64,000 bases of DNA from Paracyclopina nana (GCA_019096065.1 JAGUCH010000006.1:4298001-4362000), one strand, 5' to 3'. Shown: positions 22,601 through 38,100, counted from the stretch's first letter. Numbers and translations: made by a program. Notes: generated by a model from the letters alone, not told the origin.

Positions 22601-24786
22601 TATCATTAGCAATGACTCAACAACAATGATGTATTATGATTCAAGGCCCTTTTTGGGGGCCGGCCATGCGCATGCATTCACGCAAATAGTGAGTGATTCT
22701 AGATTTTCCATGAGAGAACCGGTTTCCTTCCTCCAAATAGTAATAGAGTGCTATTGAATTTCGTAGATAGATCTCGAGCTCCTCGCAAAAATTCGTGGCG
22801 TGGCGCCAGCCTTATCATCATGTGAGGACACTCGACCTTCTGGTGGAAAGGCCGGAAAATATGACGTTTTGACGACAGCACCCAACCGCATTATTATTGA
22901 ATAGATTGGGATTCCCATTTATGTAATGTGCGTGTAATTGTCGAATTGTTTTTCCCCGTTAGCCACCGCAGCATGATGGAAAAGGGCATGGAATACGCAC
23001 AACTAACAAGTAGGTAGCAGTAGCTAACTGCGCGAATTCACAGGTTGTTGCGCACGAAACGTGCAAGCTGTCAGTGCAGTGATGATCCAACTTTTAGCAT
23101 AGTAGCCCGTATTCACAAAAATGCTTTGTAAAATACTAGGTACGAGCTATATGCCAAAAGCATTGCCAAATAGTTGCCAGTGTATTTATTTCCAATGAGA
23201 GTTAGAAAAAGTTGATACAACGCAAGGTCAGGTTTTTATGCAAGGCTCGCCGCATCGTTTAGGTTATGCTTCAATCATGTTTGCTTTGGGGTCTCGCATT
23301 GGCATACAAATGTGCTGCTGAAATCCCGTAGTTCATTGAAAACGTTGCTCGTATTTGACAACAACGACGTCCACAAAAGCTGATATAATAAGTTTGCAAC
23401 TTTTTTCTGTACATGTTCTGGGGAATACCCAGCTAGCTGCTGCTTTGAACGACGCATTTATGCCATACTACTATTTCATAAGTGCATATTCCACGAACTG
23501 CTCATTATAAAATTACACAAGTTTCTGGGCTGATTCTTTTAGCTTTTTGGAGTTCTGGTCACGCAATAAACCACTCTCAATTAAGGTTGGCGCTTACTCC
23601 ATGGTCCGACGCGGCCGCGCGCTGCTAGCTCTTGGGAGCCACAAAAAATGCCAAAATTGAGTTGCATTGACCCAGGTAAAGCCTCTGAAAAAAAGGCCGG
23701 CCCTGGCCTCAAGAGCCGGCGAGAAACGAGGTCAGTGGTCACAAAAACTGCTTCTCTGATTATAACTATAGCTATATAGTACCCACAAGACGCATCCGGC
23801 CTCCGCCTCTCTCTCTCTCAGAGTACGCATAAAAAATGAGGACAGTGTCTGCAGCAAAAAATGCCGGCTGATGGCATTATTACAGAATGAGGACACGCAG
23901 AGGCCCCTCACTACCACCAAATTAAGGACGCGGACGTGCATTATTACTATACAAATACAAGCAACAAGACTTGATGCTCATCTCTGGCTGAAGAAATGAG
24001 AAAAGCTTGAAGCTAGTCAATTTTCAAAGTCAATTACACAATCTAACATTTGTGTATACATTTATGAAAGGCAGCGTACCAGAAAAACCGGCTGACACTC
24101 GCCATGTTTCCAAAGATGATCTACTATTTAGAATCAATTTTCCGCTTGAATTTTCCAGTTTTGACCAGCTATTACATGGGTTTATCCATTGGGAAGTTCC
24201 AGTTGGAGTTTGCAATAAACTACTTTTCACGAGCAAATATTTAATCTGCCTTTAATCAAACACTTCCAAAGCTCAGGCTCATCAATTAAAGTTGGTACTT
24301 TACTACGTACGATATTGCTAGCAAAAAACAATAGATGTTTGCTGCTCTTTTTATCAAAGCACTAAAAAGTAATGCGCTTACTTTTATTGGATCCATAAAT
24401 TGGTGTGAAAGCAAAAAATAGCACGAGCCGATATACTTGATTTTTGTGTTCAATGTAGGTGTATCTATATGAACTTGCCACACTATGAAAGAACTATGGT
24501 GATTTTTTGCCCCCCGCGATAACCTAGTTTCGGGGGCCTCAAAATGTATCCAATCCTAGTGCTGGAGAAAGCTCTCAGACTGACGCTATTTTTTGGAGCA
24601 AAGCTTGCTTAGAAACAGAAGCCCTCATTTCCCAAGGAGGCCACAAAAAAGGCCGAACTATGCTTGGATTATAGTTGTTAAAGCAAGCATGAAACAAGTT
24701 GCTTTCCTAATTGGAAATTCTTTGGCTGTCGCATCAAGCGAAGTAATCAGGTCATTGGCACTATGCAAAAAAACCTGATCACATAA
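19656..24786. other. Intergenic, no supportable gene
   Basis: About 5 kb with only short open frames. A weak duplication, in which a phrase containing GGATGACATGAT recurs after about 143 bp (21989 and 22132), sits in AT-rich DNA. No RNA gene was recognised. Confidence 0.5.
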
Positions 24787-25169
24787 AGCTTGTTCTCATA
24801 AACATTTCTATAAGGTAAGCAAGGCACTTTGCGCGCTTATATCTCAGCATCTACTCGTCCGATTGGAACCAAATTTGGAGGAATTCATAAGGACGTATTG
24901 AAGAATCTTCATGCCAATTTTCATCCGGATTGGAGGACGCTGAGGCCGCCTTACTGAAAGTGAGGCAAATCAGTTAAGCAAAGGAGAAAAATCAGCCACC
25001 TCCTTAGAGTTCTCCGATCCGGATGAAAATTGGCATGAAGATTCCTCAATATGCTCTTATGAATCCCTCCAAATTTGGTTCCAATCGGCTCAATACTTAC
25101 TGAGCTATGAGCTTCCAAAGTGCCTTGCTTTGCTTACCGCCTGCCTTACTGAGTTTTATGAGAACAAGC
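24787..25169. mobile_element. Inverted-repeat MITE, about 383 bp
   Basis: The ends read AGCTTGTTCTCATAAA and, inverted, TTTATGAGAACAAGC. The two arms of about 165 bp pair along most of their length: both carry GATTGGAACCAAATTTGGAG and ATGCCAATTTTCATCCGGAT in opposite orientation, around a central spacer of about 55 bp. TAA at 24784-24786 and 25170-25172 could be a 3-bp target duplication, as in PIF/Harbinger elements. No open frame of significance is present. Confidence 0.75.
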
Positions 25170-28100
25170 TAATGAGTTAGGCTTGCTTTGCATCAATCAC
25201 GACGCAAGAACAGCGTTGCCAGAACTCTTTTTGCTCATTATTGAATGTCTCTTTGCATGTTTTTTTAGACGGAGGAGTACTTAAAAAAGTGCCTTAGTTA
25301 CAGATCCTTGATGCGTAGAAACGTGTTGGTGTACTCAGCTAAGTAGACAAAATAACGAACCTAATTCTGGATGTATTTTGACATTTTGAGTCACGCAAGG
25401 AGCAGTATCCATGTAAGCTGTATTTTTAACCGAGTGAGACAGTTTTTTCTTCATTTTTGTAGTTTGAAAACTAAACACAAACCTCAAAAAGTACTGAGAA
25501 GAGCTCTTCTCCTCTATTATAAACACGTAGCAAACAAGTGTGCAAGCCACGCGTTCTAAGAAATGGAGAGGGAGAAAAAGAGTACAGAAAAAAAACTCAT
25601 TAGTAAAGTTTCCATTAGTTTGCCTATGCTATTATTTCCCAGGAAAACTTAATTAGCTCGTTAGCAACGTCCCAGTCGATCAGAATATTGGAAAGTACAA
25701 GCATATTAATTCAACCACAGCAGAGTACGAAAGACACAACTCAAACCAAAAGTGGAGCTCAGCCCCATAATGCTTGCTGTTGTAGCAGGTCTCTGCTTGT
25801 CAGATGGTCAAGCCTGTAAAAGAGGATCGGCAAAAAATACGGCAAACCAGATCATATTTCACGCTTGGTAAGCCGCAAAAACTGCATGGTAGCATAACTA
25901 TGGAAAATAATGATGACGGCCAAAAAATAATCTCTGCAACCCCAAAATAGCAGCAGGCTAAATAAGCAAATGTAGTAGTAAAGTGAAAGCCAGAAGAATA
26001 GAAAGCTTGCAAAACAGTGCAGTGTGTCAGTAGTGATACGTGCGTAAGATAGAAAGCCCACTCCTACGGTATAAAGAAGGGTTTTATAGGTCTCTCTTGT
26101 TCAGGCTTTCTCCTCCTCCTCCTCCCTTGGCTGCCGAAATTAGAAAGCAGCTGAAGGGGAGGCCAAATATCTAGGCCAGGGAAGCGTCACTTCATGCTAC
26201 TCTTATGGTGGTTTATGAGGGTGAGGCCACCTTTACTATGCTTCAAGCAACCTACTTTTATGAACTGGCTGCCCATAAATATATGGGAGGCCGGGAAAGG
26301 GAGCAGCAGCTTGACCACAATCTGCTAAGTAAACAAGTGTGTGCGTATATTTGATATAATGCCCGGGATCACTCGAGTGATGATATGTAATCCCGCTGTT
26401 GCCCCCTTGGATACAGCAGTTCGAAAGTAGGTCAGCTTTTTTGCGGCTGCTCCGCGTTGGGGAAAACGGAGACTTATGGCCTTCTCAAGGGCTTGGTGGC
26501 GAAAAGGTTTTGATGCAATTATGATTGTAACTTTCCGACTTTCTTTCTCCACAGAGGGAAATTGAGTTATAAAACATACTTTTTGCTCCTGTCTCAAGGG
26601 ACATCTAGGATGGAGGCGACCACAACTACCTGAAAGAATCCTAGCTTAAAAAACCAACCGGACCATAAAAGTGATGATCAAGATTTCGAGAGAAAGAAAA
26701 ATTATAAACAACTTGTCTTGAGTGGACTCGTTTAAGTACGTCCCCCAACAACACAAGAACACCCACGTGCGGCCACATAGTAGGAACTTGGAATTTTGGA
26801 CATTGCACATTACATTTTGGCCCCTCGACGAAAGTAGATTTGACACTATTTGCGCCGCATATGAGTTTTCTACGCAGCTGGCAGCTCTAATTATTTTGCC
26901 ATACTTATTTCTCTGAAATCCCGAGAGAGGCTTTCACAACATAATTTGCTCATACAGCAGAAAATGGATGCGAAGAAGCAAAATAACGAGCGGCCTTGCA
27001 AAAAAGAGTCTCTCCAAACAATTCTTCATGTTGTACAATGCCCTCCAATCAAAACAAGCATTCCCCCTTCAAACCGAAGCCAGACATGATGAACGACTAC
27101 TTAACCAGTAGGTATGAAATGTCGCCAAGGACACAATAAGCGACGTAGTTTAATCAAAACTGGATTGGTCCAGACACAAACGGCTTGCGCAAGTACTCAG
27201 TAGTAGTAGCCCTTTTTATGACATGTTTTCCTGGGTCGCAAAGAGATCCGCAATGCGTAATTATTTATATGGGAGTGGACACTTCAAGGTTGTTATTATT
27301 TTTGGTGCGTGTGCACTAATATTGCACAATGGAGTGCAAAAAAGGCTCAAAAATGCAACGACAACAATTGAATCGTTCCAGACAGGTTTTCGTGCCTTTT
27401 TTGGCTGGGCACTAATCTTGCCTATTTCAACTGCTATTGTATTGTGGTGGCGGTGACTTATCGGACATGACCCACCTTAGCTGAGTTGGCTGCGTCAATG
27501 TGCGTCGGTTTGGCGGTGCAAAGTCTCTCCTGGCTACGTAGGTTCGAAGCCAACAGGTACACGAATCCAAGTCAATGACCTGAGATAGGTGCTGCTCCAT
27601 CCAGCATGTTGTTACCACACCTTGGTTGGAATCTGCCTTTTTGTTACCTGGCAACACAAGTCCGCGAGTTCACTCAACTTTGCTGCTGCACCAAGTGCGT
27701 TGCCGCTGCTTAAGTCAACGAACTCAAGTCCGCGCCAAAAATCTTTGACAGATGTCAGAGCAGCCAAAAAGTCTTATCTTTGCATCTCCACTGATCAATG
27801 TTGATTTTAGCAGCCACCTCCAACCATTTCTTACTCCGCCAAACAACCCCTATTTGGGGCCCGACCGTTTGCGTTTTTAGCCTCAATTCTGACGAGTCAG
27901 AGAACAGATGTTGATCTTTCTTTTTCGAATGAATAATGAGGCACAACCTTCTTTTGGCTTTGTTGGCATCTGATCCTATTTTCATAGCTTGCAGTCTTGC
28001 ATATTTCTTCTTCACGCCGTTTTCAAGTGGCCAAGACAAGCTTAATTGAATTATGTAGCATGTTTTTGGTATAAAAAATACCTGCTTCTACTGGAAGGCT

Positions 28101-29084
28101 CGTGGAAGCTCAGTCATAGGTAATTTTCGATAATGATAGCCTGCTACGCATGTACTCCCAGTATTCTTTGTGGAAAAGCTGGCATTTTGGTTTTGGCGCG
28201 AAACGTGGGGCAACGAATTTCGATCCTGAAGTCCCGTTAATTGTTTCCTTCAGGGTAAACGACCTGACTCCAAGTTATGTACGTACAACAGTTTGGCTGC
28301 ACACGCAATCCTGGAATTGCGCATCAGCATCACTATTGGTAACAACAGTGGAATCATGTGCGAGTGTGTGTGTGTGCAACCCATTAATACTGCATTCAAT
28401 GTTGGTGACAAATACAAATGCAAATCCTACATAAATCCTTTCCCATGTCATTAATTTTGCTAATACTAGATTAATTTTCTTGATCACTAGAAGCACTTAT
28501 TACCAATTGTAAGCATTCAGGAGTGCAAAGCTCCCAAAGAAAGGCAGAATTTATCTGCCCGCAGAAGGATGGGTGAATTTAAAATGATGCCACTTCAAAA
28601 GGGAGCCTTTTGGCTTCCTCCAACTTTTGGCTGGCTTTTTTGTAGCTTCAAAAGGGAGATTCCTCCTTTGTAATCCAATTATACAATTTATGGCCGAATA
28701 ATACAAACTGCCATAAAAACGAAAGTCATGCTTTTTAGCAGCAGTTGTTCAATTCAGATATCACAAGCAGATGATCGGTTCACATCAGATGTCTAATTCT
28801 TCCTTTAGCAGGAAATTGGTTATATTCCACAACCATCCTTTGCATGCTACTGGGGTTAATGACACTGGATTACTCCTAAAGCATATCAACTGCTTTCACA
28901 TTCACGACTACTGACTAAGGATGATGCATTCTGATCCATTTATCGTTCAATGCTCTCTAAAGAGTTGAAGAAGAAGCATTTGCAACCTTTAAGATTGCGT
29001 CTGCAGATTTCAGCAGTGATAAACGCAAGATTGAATTACCACTCTGAATAAATTAATTGTCACACATTCTGAATGAGTTATCGG

Positions 29085-29105
29085 CAACAACAACAACAAC
29101 AACAA
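29085..29105. repeat. CAA trinucleotide microsatellite
   Basis: Seven CAA units, nearly perfect. Confidence 0.9.
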
Positions 29106-32100
29106 AATTTGACAATTGTCATATTGGAAAGCTGCATTTAATGCGGTGCACGTTTTCCAAAACAAAAAAGCCACGTCTACACAAACATACTAGGAACACA
29201 ACAAATCCCTGCAAACAATCCTATTTGGACACATTACTAGAGCTTCATATTACGACAATTCTCGAGAGTAGAATTTGGCCAAAACAAACTTGAACAGATA
29301 TCACCTGAAGATCTTCCATAAGCATAAAGGGGTCTCACAAGCTTATAATGAGGTAGGTATGTAGTATTCCAAAATATGTAACGAGGGCTCTAGCTCAAGA
29401 GCCTGATTTCCCTCAGGGTTCACGTTTCATTTAACATTTTGCCAAGTCGAGAGACTTCCTGCTGTCCGTGTATAAAAATTGCGACTTGTATGCCATGCTA
29501 GCTTGCACAAATGATTTGGCAATAAATCAGGCCCCAGTCTGGCCATTACCTTGTCATTTTGGCGAGTATGTCACTCAATTATTGAAATGTTCCTCATATT
29601 TCATATACATAGCACACACTTATAAGGTCTCTGCTCGAGTCACGTGTCGAATTGGATCCAAGATGCACACTCACACACAATACTTCGTTGTTTTTTGTTC
29701 CTCCTTGCGAAATCAAAGACAAAATCTGATTTATAGCACATGAAAGGTATTGGATACTGTGGCAAAACCTGATCCATTTACAAATCCATTTTCTGCACAT
29801 TAGCCTAAACAAAATGGCAGATGTGCCGTCATCATCATTAACGAGAACTGATCAAATCTACATCTTAGTGGAGCTAATCATCATGCACAATAGGAAAAAT
29901 TCGGTTCATTCCCACTCTGACGAATACCCCTTTTCAGCCAGCTATAGGAATAAAATATTGCATCTCGAAGAGTGGAAAAAGTGGGAATAAGCCATACTTT
30001 CAAAAAGGCTAAGTCGGTTCAAAATGGTGAGGAAAACTGAAAAAGTGCCCAAGTATGAACCCTCCTTTTAGAATATGGCACATCTGTTCTTCCCCAACCC
30101 TTTCATGTGTAATAATTTATCGACGTATGATGCACCTGTCTCACTCCATGGCACAGCGCAGTTAACAACCTTGCCCTATTGTTATGGATTCGAGGATTCA
30201 GCCCTATTTCCAGATAGGCTTTTGTCTAACAAGCAGCAAATTGAATTCACGGATCATGCTCGAGAATCGAGTATTGCAGGAAGTGGATGAAAAATCAAAA
30301 TCACGCATGTAAAATTATCAGATCAAACTGGGTCGTGATTTGATGTGTGTAGTACGTGGTTTATGAGCCTACCAACCATCATTTTTTTGCTAGCTCGTGC
30401 GCAATTTGTAGGAGCTGCAGGGGCACAGTAGCAAAACGGCATAAAACGAGGTTGAGCAAAGGGGCAAATTTTCGGGAGGGTCCACCCTCAATGTGCAAAA
30501 ACTGCTGAAGATCATGTCAATCTAACTTTATGAGATTCGATCATAAAAAAAATTCGCAGCTAGCAGCTAGGGATGGATAGCGTAGAGATCCTGCAATGAC
30601 ATGTTCCATGCTAGTAAAATTATGTCGGTTATACTACGGCATTAAAAATATACCTCCTCGCAGAATGTACGTCCTCGCTTGCTGAAGTTGCTGGCGAAAG
30701 ATAGCTGCAGACATAAATTAGATTTGCGCACACAGACGGCTTTTCAGCTCCAATTTATGTCATAAAATTCCCCCCAGAAAACTGAATATTGTTAAGGAGA
30801 TGTCCTAGATACATTTTTTGCACTATGCATTGCTACTAGCACAGTATTTACGTACCCTATTTCAGCTAACTTTAATGGCAGTTTTGTACCATTGTTTGAG
30901 CCGAAAGTTTACCCATTTTTCTTTGAAGACGATAGTTATTCTAGAAGAAGTTGGCTGCCATTTTCCTTTTTAGCAATTGCTCAAATGACCCTGGGTTGAA
31001 TTTCATATTTTGGTAGGACAATACAGGCTAATGTTGGGGTTGGAATATTGCCTACTTAAGGGGAATATGGAAACATAATGAGCTAGACGCCCTGAAGGTT
31101 GGCTAAAAGCTACAATTTTGCATTAAAAATTCACCTTTTTCATGATGCAAAGTCATGCAAGCCCAAAACGTCAGTAGACAAAAAATTACCACCCCCAGAA
31201 ACACCCAAAAAGGGCATAAGTTGAGATAACTTGAACGGAATTTCAGTTTTGAGGTTCATGACCCTTGAATAGATATGCTAGGTGGAAATTGGTTGACCAC
31301 GTGTTAAGAAAAAAAGAGCGCAGCAATTAGTCTCCTGCAAGCTTAAAAGGGACTGTAAATCAGACGGACACTTTTGCCAATAAGTCACACAGGAAAACCA
31401 CTAAGACTTTAAGGGTGCAAAAAAGGGGACGGTTTTACTACCTAATTGTTCAATAAATACAAACAACCGCGAGCAATGAACAAAAACTTGACCGAACGCT
31501 ATAAACGGCTTTGACACCTTTCAAAGCACGCAACAATTTGGTCTCAACACGAGATACAAAAATCAGATCATCGATATCATCCTACCTTTCTGTGAAGCTC
31601 CCCGATTTGGACGCTAATTAGCTCTTTTCACTGCGCACGCGTTGTAACTGCTCACAATCAAAACAAAACAAATATAGGTAAACAGCAGCCAGCGCGTGTT
31701 TTGCGAAAACAGCCAAAACGCTCATAATAGAGCCAAAAGAGGTTTGAGTAGAGGGGCCTCGTGTAAAAAGGTTCTTGACCTGGCTGTTTCATAAGTTACC
31801 GCCGTTGCATTGGCAGCATTTACGAAACCAATCAAGATAAAAAGGAAAGTTATTTTCATCAGATGGATCTTGCGTTTTCTCCACGACAAAGGAAGGTTTT
31901 GGAATTCCACGCGCGTATATCAGCCATTGATGACAAACTTTGAATTTGGCGGGCTCTGGTTGTTGCTTCAGGTGCCACCTGAATTTCTGTGAGATTGCAT
32001 CATTCCAGTCAATTAGAAGATAGGTTTTCATTCTCAGCACGCCATTTTGAAGCTCCAAGCATCGATTGCCAATCAAGCAGTCAGAAGAAGACGTATGAAT

Positions 32101-35100
32101 CTTCTTGGGGCGAGAACCGTTGATAGTCGAGATATTATTCCAAAAGTCCACAGCAGGAGCCCTCAAAAATCCAGTGTGAACCTTCGCATATTTGGCCCCG
32201 GGACAAAAGCAATCATAGAAAAGATGCCGCCAAGATTTTCTCATTTTCTAAGCCAGCTTCCTTGCCCTACGCCTCCTCCTCTCTTGGTCAAAATGACCTT
32301 ATTATGATGAAGCCTCAGCTCCTGAGCACTGTTTACTTAATTGGCAAGAAAAATGGACTGGAAGCTCCTCCCAAACCCGAGAGCTCCTCCACTAGTTGCT
32401 GATAATATCAGCCCACTTCAAGCCAGAATATTGACATTAAAATGCAAAGAATATCACTACATGGCCTGAATATTGCATAAAGTAGGCGAAAATGCCCGAC
32501 TGAAAGAGTTACTTGGCAAGTAGGAAAAAATTGGCAACAACAAGTTGTCGCAAAGGAATGCATGGTTTCTTGTTAAGGTAGCTCAATTCTTGGAGCAGCT
32601 GAGCGATGCAGCAAGAGATACAGTTAGATAAATCATGAATTTAAAAGCTCTAAACTGCTCATGCTTGAATGCTTGGACTGGTCATCTTAATGCCAACCAA
32701 GAGATGACCGATAAAAAACCATTATTTTCCTATTTTGCTACTTTTATCAGTATAACTGCTGAATCAAAGGGGCTTAATCAAATGGAAGACAAACTTTGAT
32801 TTAGCTTAGAGGTAATTGTACAAAGTATTGTCTGCAATTTGGCAGTGCAGTTTTGACATTGATTGACACTAATCTTCAATTTTGACAATTTCGCTAGCTT
32901 CTCTAAGTGAAATTAGAAGCTTTCAGGTGCATAAAAAGTCCATTCGAATTGAATATTCAAATGTCTGGCTGGTGATGGTGAAGTGGTGGCCATTTTGGCC
33001 AAGATGGAGACAAAAGTGATAAACATGTCAGCCACCATTCATTAATTGGTAGACTATGCGAGAAACTGAGCCTTTGCAAAAGAAACGTGCGAATGCCATC
33101 AGAAATACGACCATGAAATTGCTCGGTGAAAGAACATATTGGGCACCCTCGAATACAATCGTTGTACTCCAATACACATTTGCATAGAACCATGAAGAAA
33201 AAAGGTCATACGATTATGGTCAAAAGTGCTCTGCGTGGTACTTCCCCACACCAGGGGTTGTTTGGTTCTGTCATGCCTTGATTTTATTTTATTGCCAAAA
33301 CGTGGTTTCATTTTCCAGCTAGGCTTTTTATCAAGCTGCATACTTAATCATGGCTCAACTAAGTGACCTAAGTTACCTGTCAAAAAGCCAATTGACCAGA
33401 AAATGCTAATTTTCATGATAAATGACTGGACTACCCCACTTTTTGGCGGAATCAGATTGAATTTATAATTTTACAGGAAAGCTCACTCAAGCCCCCAGGC
33501 ATAAAATGCAGCAGCTTAATCTCCTAAAACTCATCGATACATCATTACAGAGCTTCAGGATTATGTAGGTAGCAGCTAAAAACGACTGTTTTTATTGACC
33601 CCAAATACAAATACGAATTGATACTGTATTTCATGCAGGTTGATAGGATTTATCACGACAAGCATCTTATTATGTCCATGATGACAGTTCATGTATGCAA
33701 TACGAGATAAAAAGCTTTTAGAATCACATATGTTTTCATGTCAATCCTTTTGGCTTGACGTAAAATTGTTTCCACAAATAAGTACACTATTTGTTGGACA
33801 ATTAAATTTTGAGGAACCGCAATTAAACCACAATGCGTCCGCCAAGAAGTTGCAAAAATGTGCACTTTTTATAATAACGTTCACCAAATAAAACATTTAT
33901 ATGGCAAACGTGACAATGCTCTAGCTTGCACTGCTACTTTGTCGGAAAGAGAAACTCAAACAGCCAAGTCATTTTGCCATTACAAGTTGCATTTTTTTTT
34001 TATATTTTCATTTATAGCTTACGAGTATGCTGTTTTTGTACAGGACGCAGTTGCATCATTCTGCAACCCATAAAAGTGCTTACCTGGCTGGAAAAACGAG
34101 GTCGAGTGTCTGGAAACTCAAATGCACCGAATTAATGTTCAAGTGCAGTTCTAATTTCTACTGTGCCAAGAAGTTAAAATGTTCTGAAATGCCTGAATGA
34201 CCTAGAATTCCCTAATCTAGTATGTACTTCATGAAAAGCTTCATTAAAGGGCTTCCTTATGTAAGGTGTCAGCTTAATCTCCGTCAACTGGAGAATTTAC
34301 AAAAGTTGTGTGGTAAAATACGTACATTTATATTACGTAGCAGTTGTACTAAATACATAGGAGTCGTCTCCAAGTTTTCAGTAGCCAATTTGAGTGCGGA
34401 ATGAGGCCGAGGTATGCCAGGTATTGTCAGAGGCTGAAACTGGCCTCTCAGCTGTTGATGGACTGCTTCATGTTGCACAGACGTCTTCATTTTCCTTGAA
34501 ATTTTTCTGGCTATTCCCACGTGTCAAATCTGACTCGCGCTGATGGATCTCCTATTAGAATGGTCAAAAATTCCTCGGCACAGCTTTCCCTTTAAATTGT
34601 CAATATTACACCCAATCTCGCCTGTCTCTTTCTCCGAATACTTATGAGAAAAGATGGTGGACGTACTGTGAAAAATAGAAATTTGCTTTGAGACGGAGCT
34701 TCATCAATTCAGCCGAAAAGTGTGCAATTACCAGGAAAAGTTTGGTGCCTTTTTTTCGCGTACGTTATCTAGCTTAGCTGGGCTATGATTACTGCCAAGT
34801 TCCCCACTGTGTTCCTCCCACAAAGAAATAATTGTCTAGACGGAACTGCTGACGTGTCATCCATTCTGATATAAAGGAAGAAAGCGAGAGGTCTTTCAAG
34901 TGGCTAGGTGGAGCTAAAGCAGGCCTAACTCACTCACCTTTAGGCCTGTGCTAGTGCACAGCAATGGCCATATAATCGATGTCTACGACGCAATAACACG
35001 AGTACTGCAGCAGACGAGTTGGCCAGACTACTCGTTGCAGAACTGCATGTGACGATCGCGAGGCTAGGCCTACTTTTAGTAGCGCAAAGCAGCAGGCCTA

Positions 35101-38100
35101 CGTCATGGCTTGAGAGCAGATGTGGCTTGCCTACTACAATCACCAAAGGCAAGCTTACATAAAAGCTCTTCATCACACTTGCATAATGAGCCCATTATGT
35201 CAAGCAAGGTTTTTGCACCATATAGAGAAAAATGCCCTCATTCAGATGGTACACTATTTTTTGGGAAAAACCAATCTCGCAAATTGCCATGGATATTCCG
35301 CTACAGAAATAGTCTCTCTTATTGATAATTGCAGCAAAATACTTACTTAGCCTTAATTATAATAATAACAGCCAACATATGTAAATGTTGTACTCGTCAT
35401 TTATGATGTATCTTTAATTATCCAATTTAAGAAATAATTAGTCGATAGCAGAGAAGATGCTAATTGTAGCAATGAAACATATATAGCATATACTGTTTAT
35501 CCGTGAAAAAGGTCCTATTTGTAATTTAAGTTTTTCTGTTATCCAATCATTTTCGTTTGTGTACTAGAAGCATCATACAGCTAAACACCCTTATTAGTTG
35601 GTGCTTTTACACGAGATTTTTAGTAGCTCGAGCTTGCTGTCATGTCTCATGACAGATGTCCCTCTGTGAATTCTTTGAATTCTCATTAATTAAGCGTTTC
35701 TCACTCGAAAGTACACTGGGCAAAATTGAGTGCTGATCCCCTCAAGACAATTCTTAGGTATTTGTGCGCTAAACAAATACTGAAGACTGAAAACGTGACT
35801 TGGTCAAGACATCGTCCGGAAAGAAACCTCAAATTAGCCTGGATTTCGGAGGGAATGAATACTATCAGTAGACAATACGACTTTTTTCGCTGAACCTCTT
35901 AGATTTTTTAAGGGACAGGAAATTCTTAGCTTATCAAGAAAGGGAAGTCTTTTCAAAATCACCATCACCTGCAAAGTTTAATTAGCCAAAGCGTTGTCAT
36001 CAATCAAAATGGGCACAACAGTCGGGGGTGAAATGTTAGTTGGGAGAGCTAATTAAAAAATGGCTGACAAAAATGAGAACATCCAATTTAAGCTCTTTTT
36101 ATCGGCTTAAAGAAGCCAATTTCGCTAATCGCCGTGCATGTGCTGAACTGAATTGGCTTTTATCTTGAAATGTTTAAAAATCCACTCTACTCGAAAAACT
36201 ATTGCATAAGTTACACCATACATTTTTAACATGAAACAATTGCAGCATTGAAAAAACTTGTTACAATCATCGGCGCCAATCTTGACAGGACTACCGCAAA
36301 ACTTTGATTTGGAAATCAAAAAGCCACAAATTTCCATGCTGCTGCCATGGAACTTGCAATGGAAAAAATCACGGATTTCCCCGAGGACGCAGAGAGTTTG
36401 CATTGAATTGATAACCTTGATTATCATCGATTTCAGGACCAGTAATTGTAATTGATAAGAAGCACCTGCTTTTGTGCCACTGCGCATGAAAAAGTCGTCA
36501 TAAATAAATGGCAAACTTATCAAAAATTGCAGCTGTTTTTGGTAATGCTTGACTGATGCAAACAAATCACACCTGCAAATGATAGGGAATAACTGCTTGA
36601 ATACTATATTGTAGTATCTGCAAGCAGTGTATCAATAATAATAGGCCACATTTAAGCAGGCTTCAAACCATTTGCCAACTTGTGATCAATTAATTATTGC
36701 GCGTGACAAATTGAAGCGTTGACTCACTGGGACATACAGCTGGCACATATACGGGGACAAATGCCAATAAAACTGGAATTATTTATCGCCAACCAAGGAA
36801 GAAAAAAGCTCGAACGTCATAGCCGACACCTTTATGTGCATAGCGAAGAATTTCTCGATGTTGCGCAATTGCAGCTTGGAAAGAGGTGAAATCGATCAGT
36901 GAGGAAGAAGAAGAAAAGCTACTACTATGCCGATTAGTAATGCCAAATCAATTAATTTCGGGTCAACGACAATTCAAAAAATCTAGACATTTCCAGTTGG
37001 CTTCGTCAATTCTCAGTAGTACGTCAAGATTGCGAGGAGTGGTCCGGATTTTGCTCGCTTCAAGCTGCTGGAACCGAACGTGATTTGACGTAAGTTTTCC
37101 TCTTTATCAATGGGGAAAATGAACTCAAGCCACCTTTGCTGTGCAAAATCAATGCTGTCGTAAATTGATAAGAAAAGGCTCCAGACGACCTGCAAATCAG
37201 CCATTCATTGTTGTCAATTTTTCCATGCTGCTGATGCCAAACAAAAACGGAGCTCTCAGGAGAAAATTGAGATAAGCAACTGGGCGTTGCTCGTGCACTC
37301 GAAGAGCAAAAATCTAGGCGCACAAACTTACTTGAACTACTCAGCTTTGCGTGTTTGTCTACAATATAAGGCTCATATTGTATTTAAATTGGCCTAATGA
37401 GTAGGTCAAATCTGCAAACAAACTTGAGAGCAGGAATAGAAGAAATGCCCTCAGTTTGCTCTAGCATAAATTAGCACAACTCGGGCAGGCTTATAGCACG
37501 ATATATTGAGAGCAACGTCAACGCTGATAGTACTTGATGTTTGCTCGGGGTGCAATGTTTATAGCTTCTTGTAAATGAACAAATGGGTCACCCTGATTTG
37601 TTATTACTACGATTGGTGTGCGCGCGGTTATGACCTACAATAATAAAGAGCCTCGTCAGCTGATGATGTCTTCTCTCCTTGCAAAAATGGCTTTCTTGGC
37701 CAAAAACAGACTTTTATGGCCCCCGTTGAGGAAGACCAAGGATTACGAAAGTGCTCTCCTAATATACCATTTGCCAGCCTTTCAACAGAGAAAAATTTGT
37801 GGAGGACCCAAAAGTCGTCAAATGAATTTCAGGGGAGAAAAGTCTGAGAACAAAAGATGTTGTAGTCAACTCATCAGCTAATGCAATCGATGAACTATAA
37901 ATTATTAGCAAGTGCTAAAAAATACAAAGTTGTTGCAGCTAGGGTTTTAAATCAGAAGAGAAAAAGTCGACTGTATCATAGGGTGGCATGTCTAATTATT
38001 TCATCTAATTAAGCCCTACAACAATGTCAGATGACCACCCCTTTTGTACGCAGCATTGTATAGTGTAATGGAACGCCCCTTTCTGAAGAGAAAAGTTAGC

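Noticed and set aside
27539..27552. Box B-like GGTTCGAAGCC
   Set aside because: No upstream box A and no cloverleaf. I also could not find the segment repeated elsewhere in the window, which a tRNA-derived SINE would predict.
31789..32244. 151-codon minus-strand frame
   Set aside because: No recognisable motif. It lies in AT-rich DNA without base-composition change and is within the range expected by chance.
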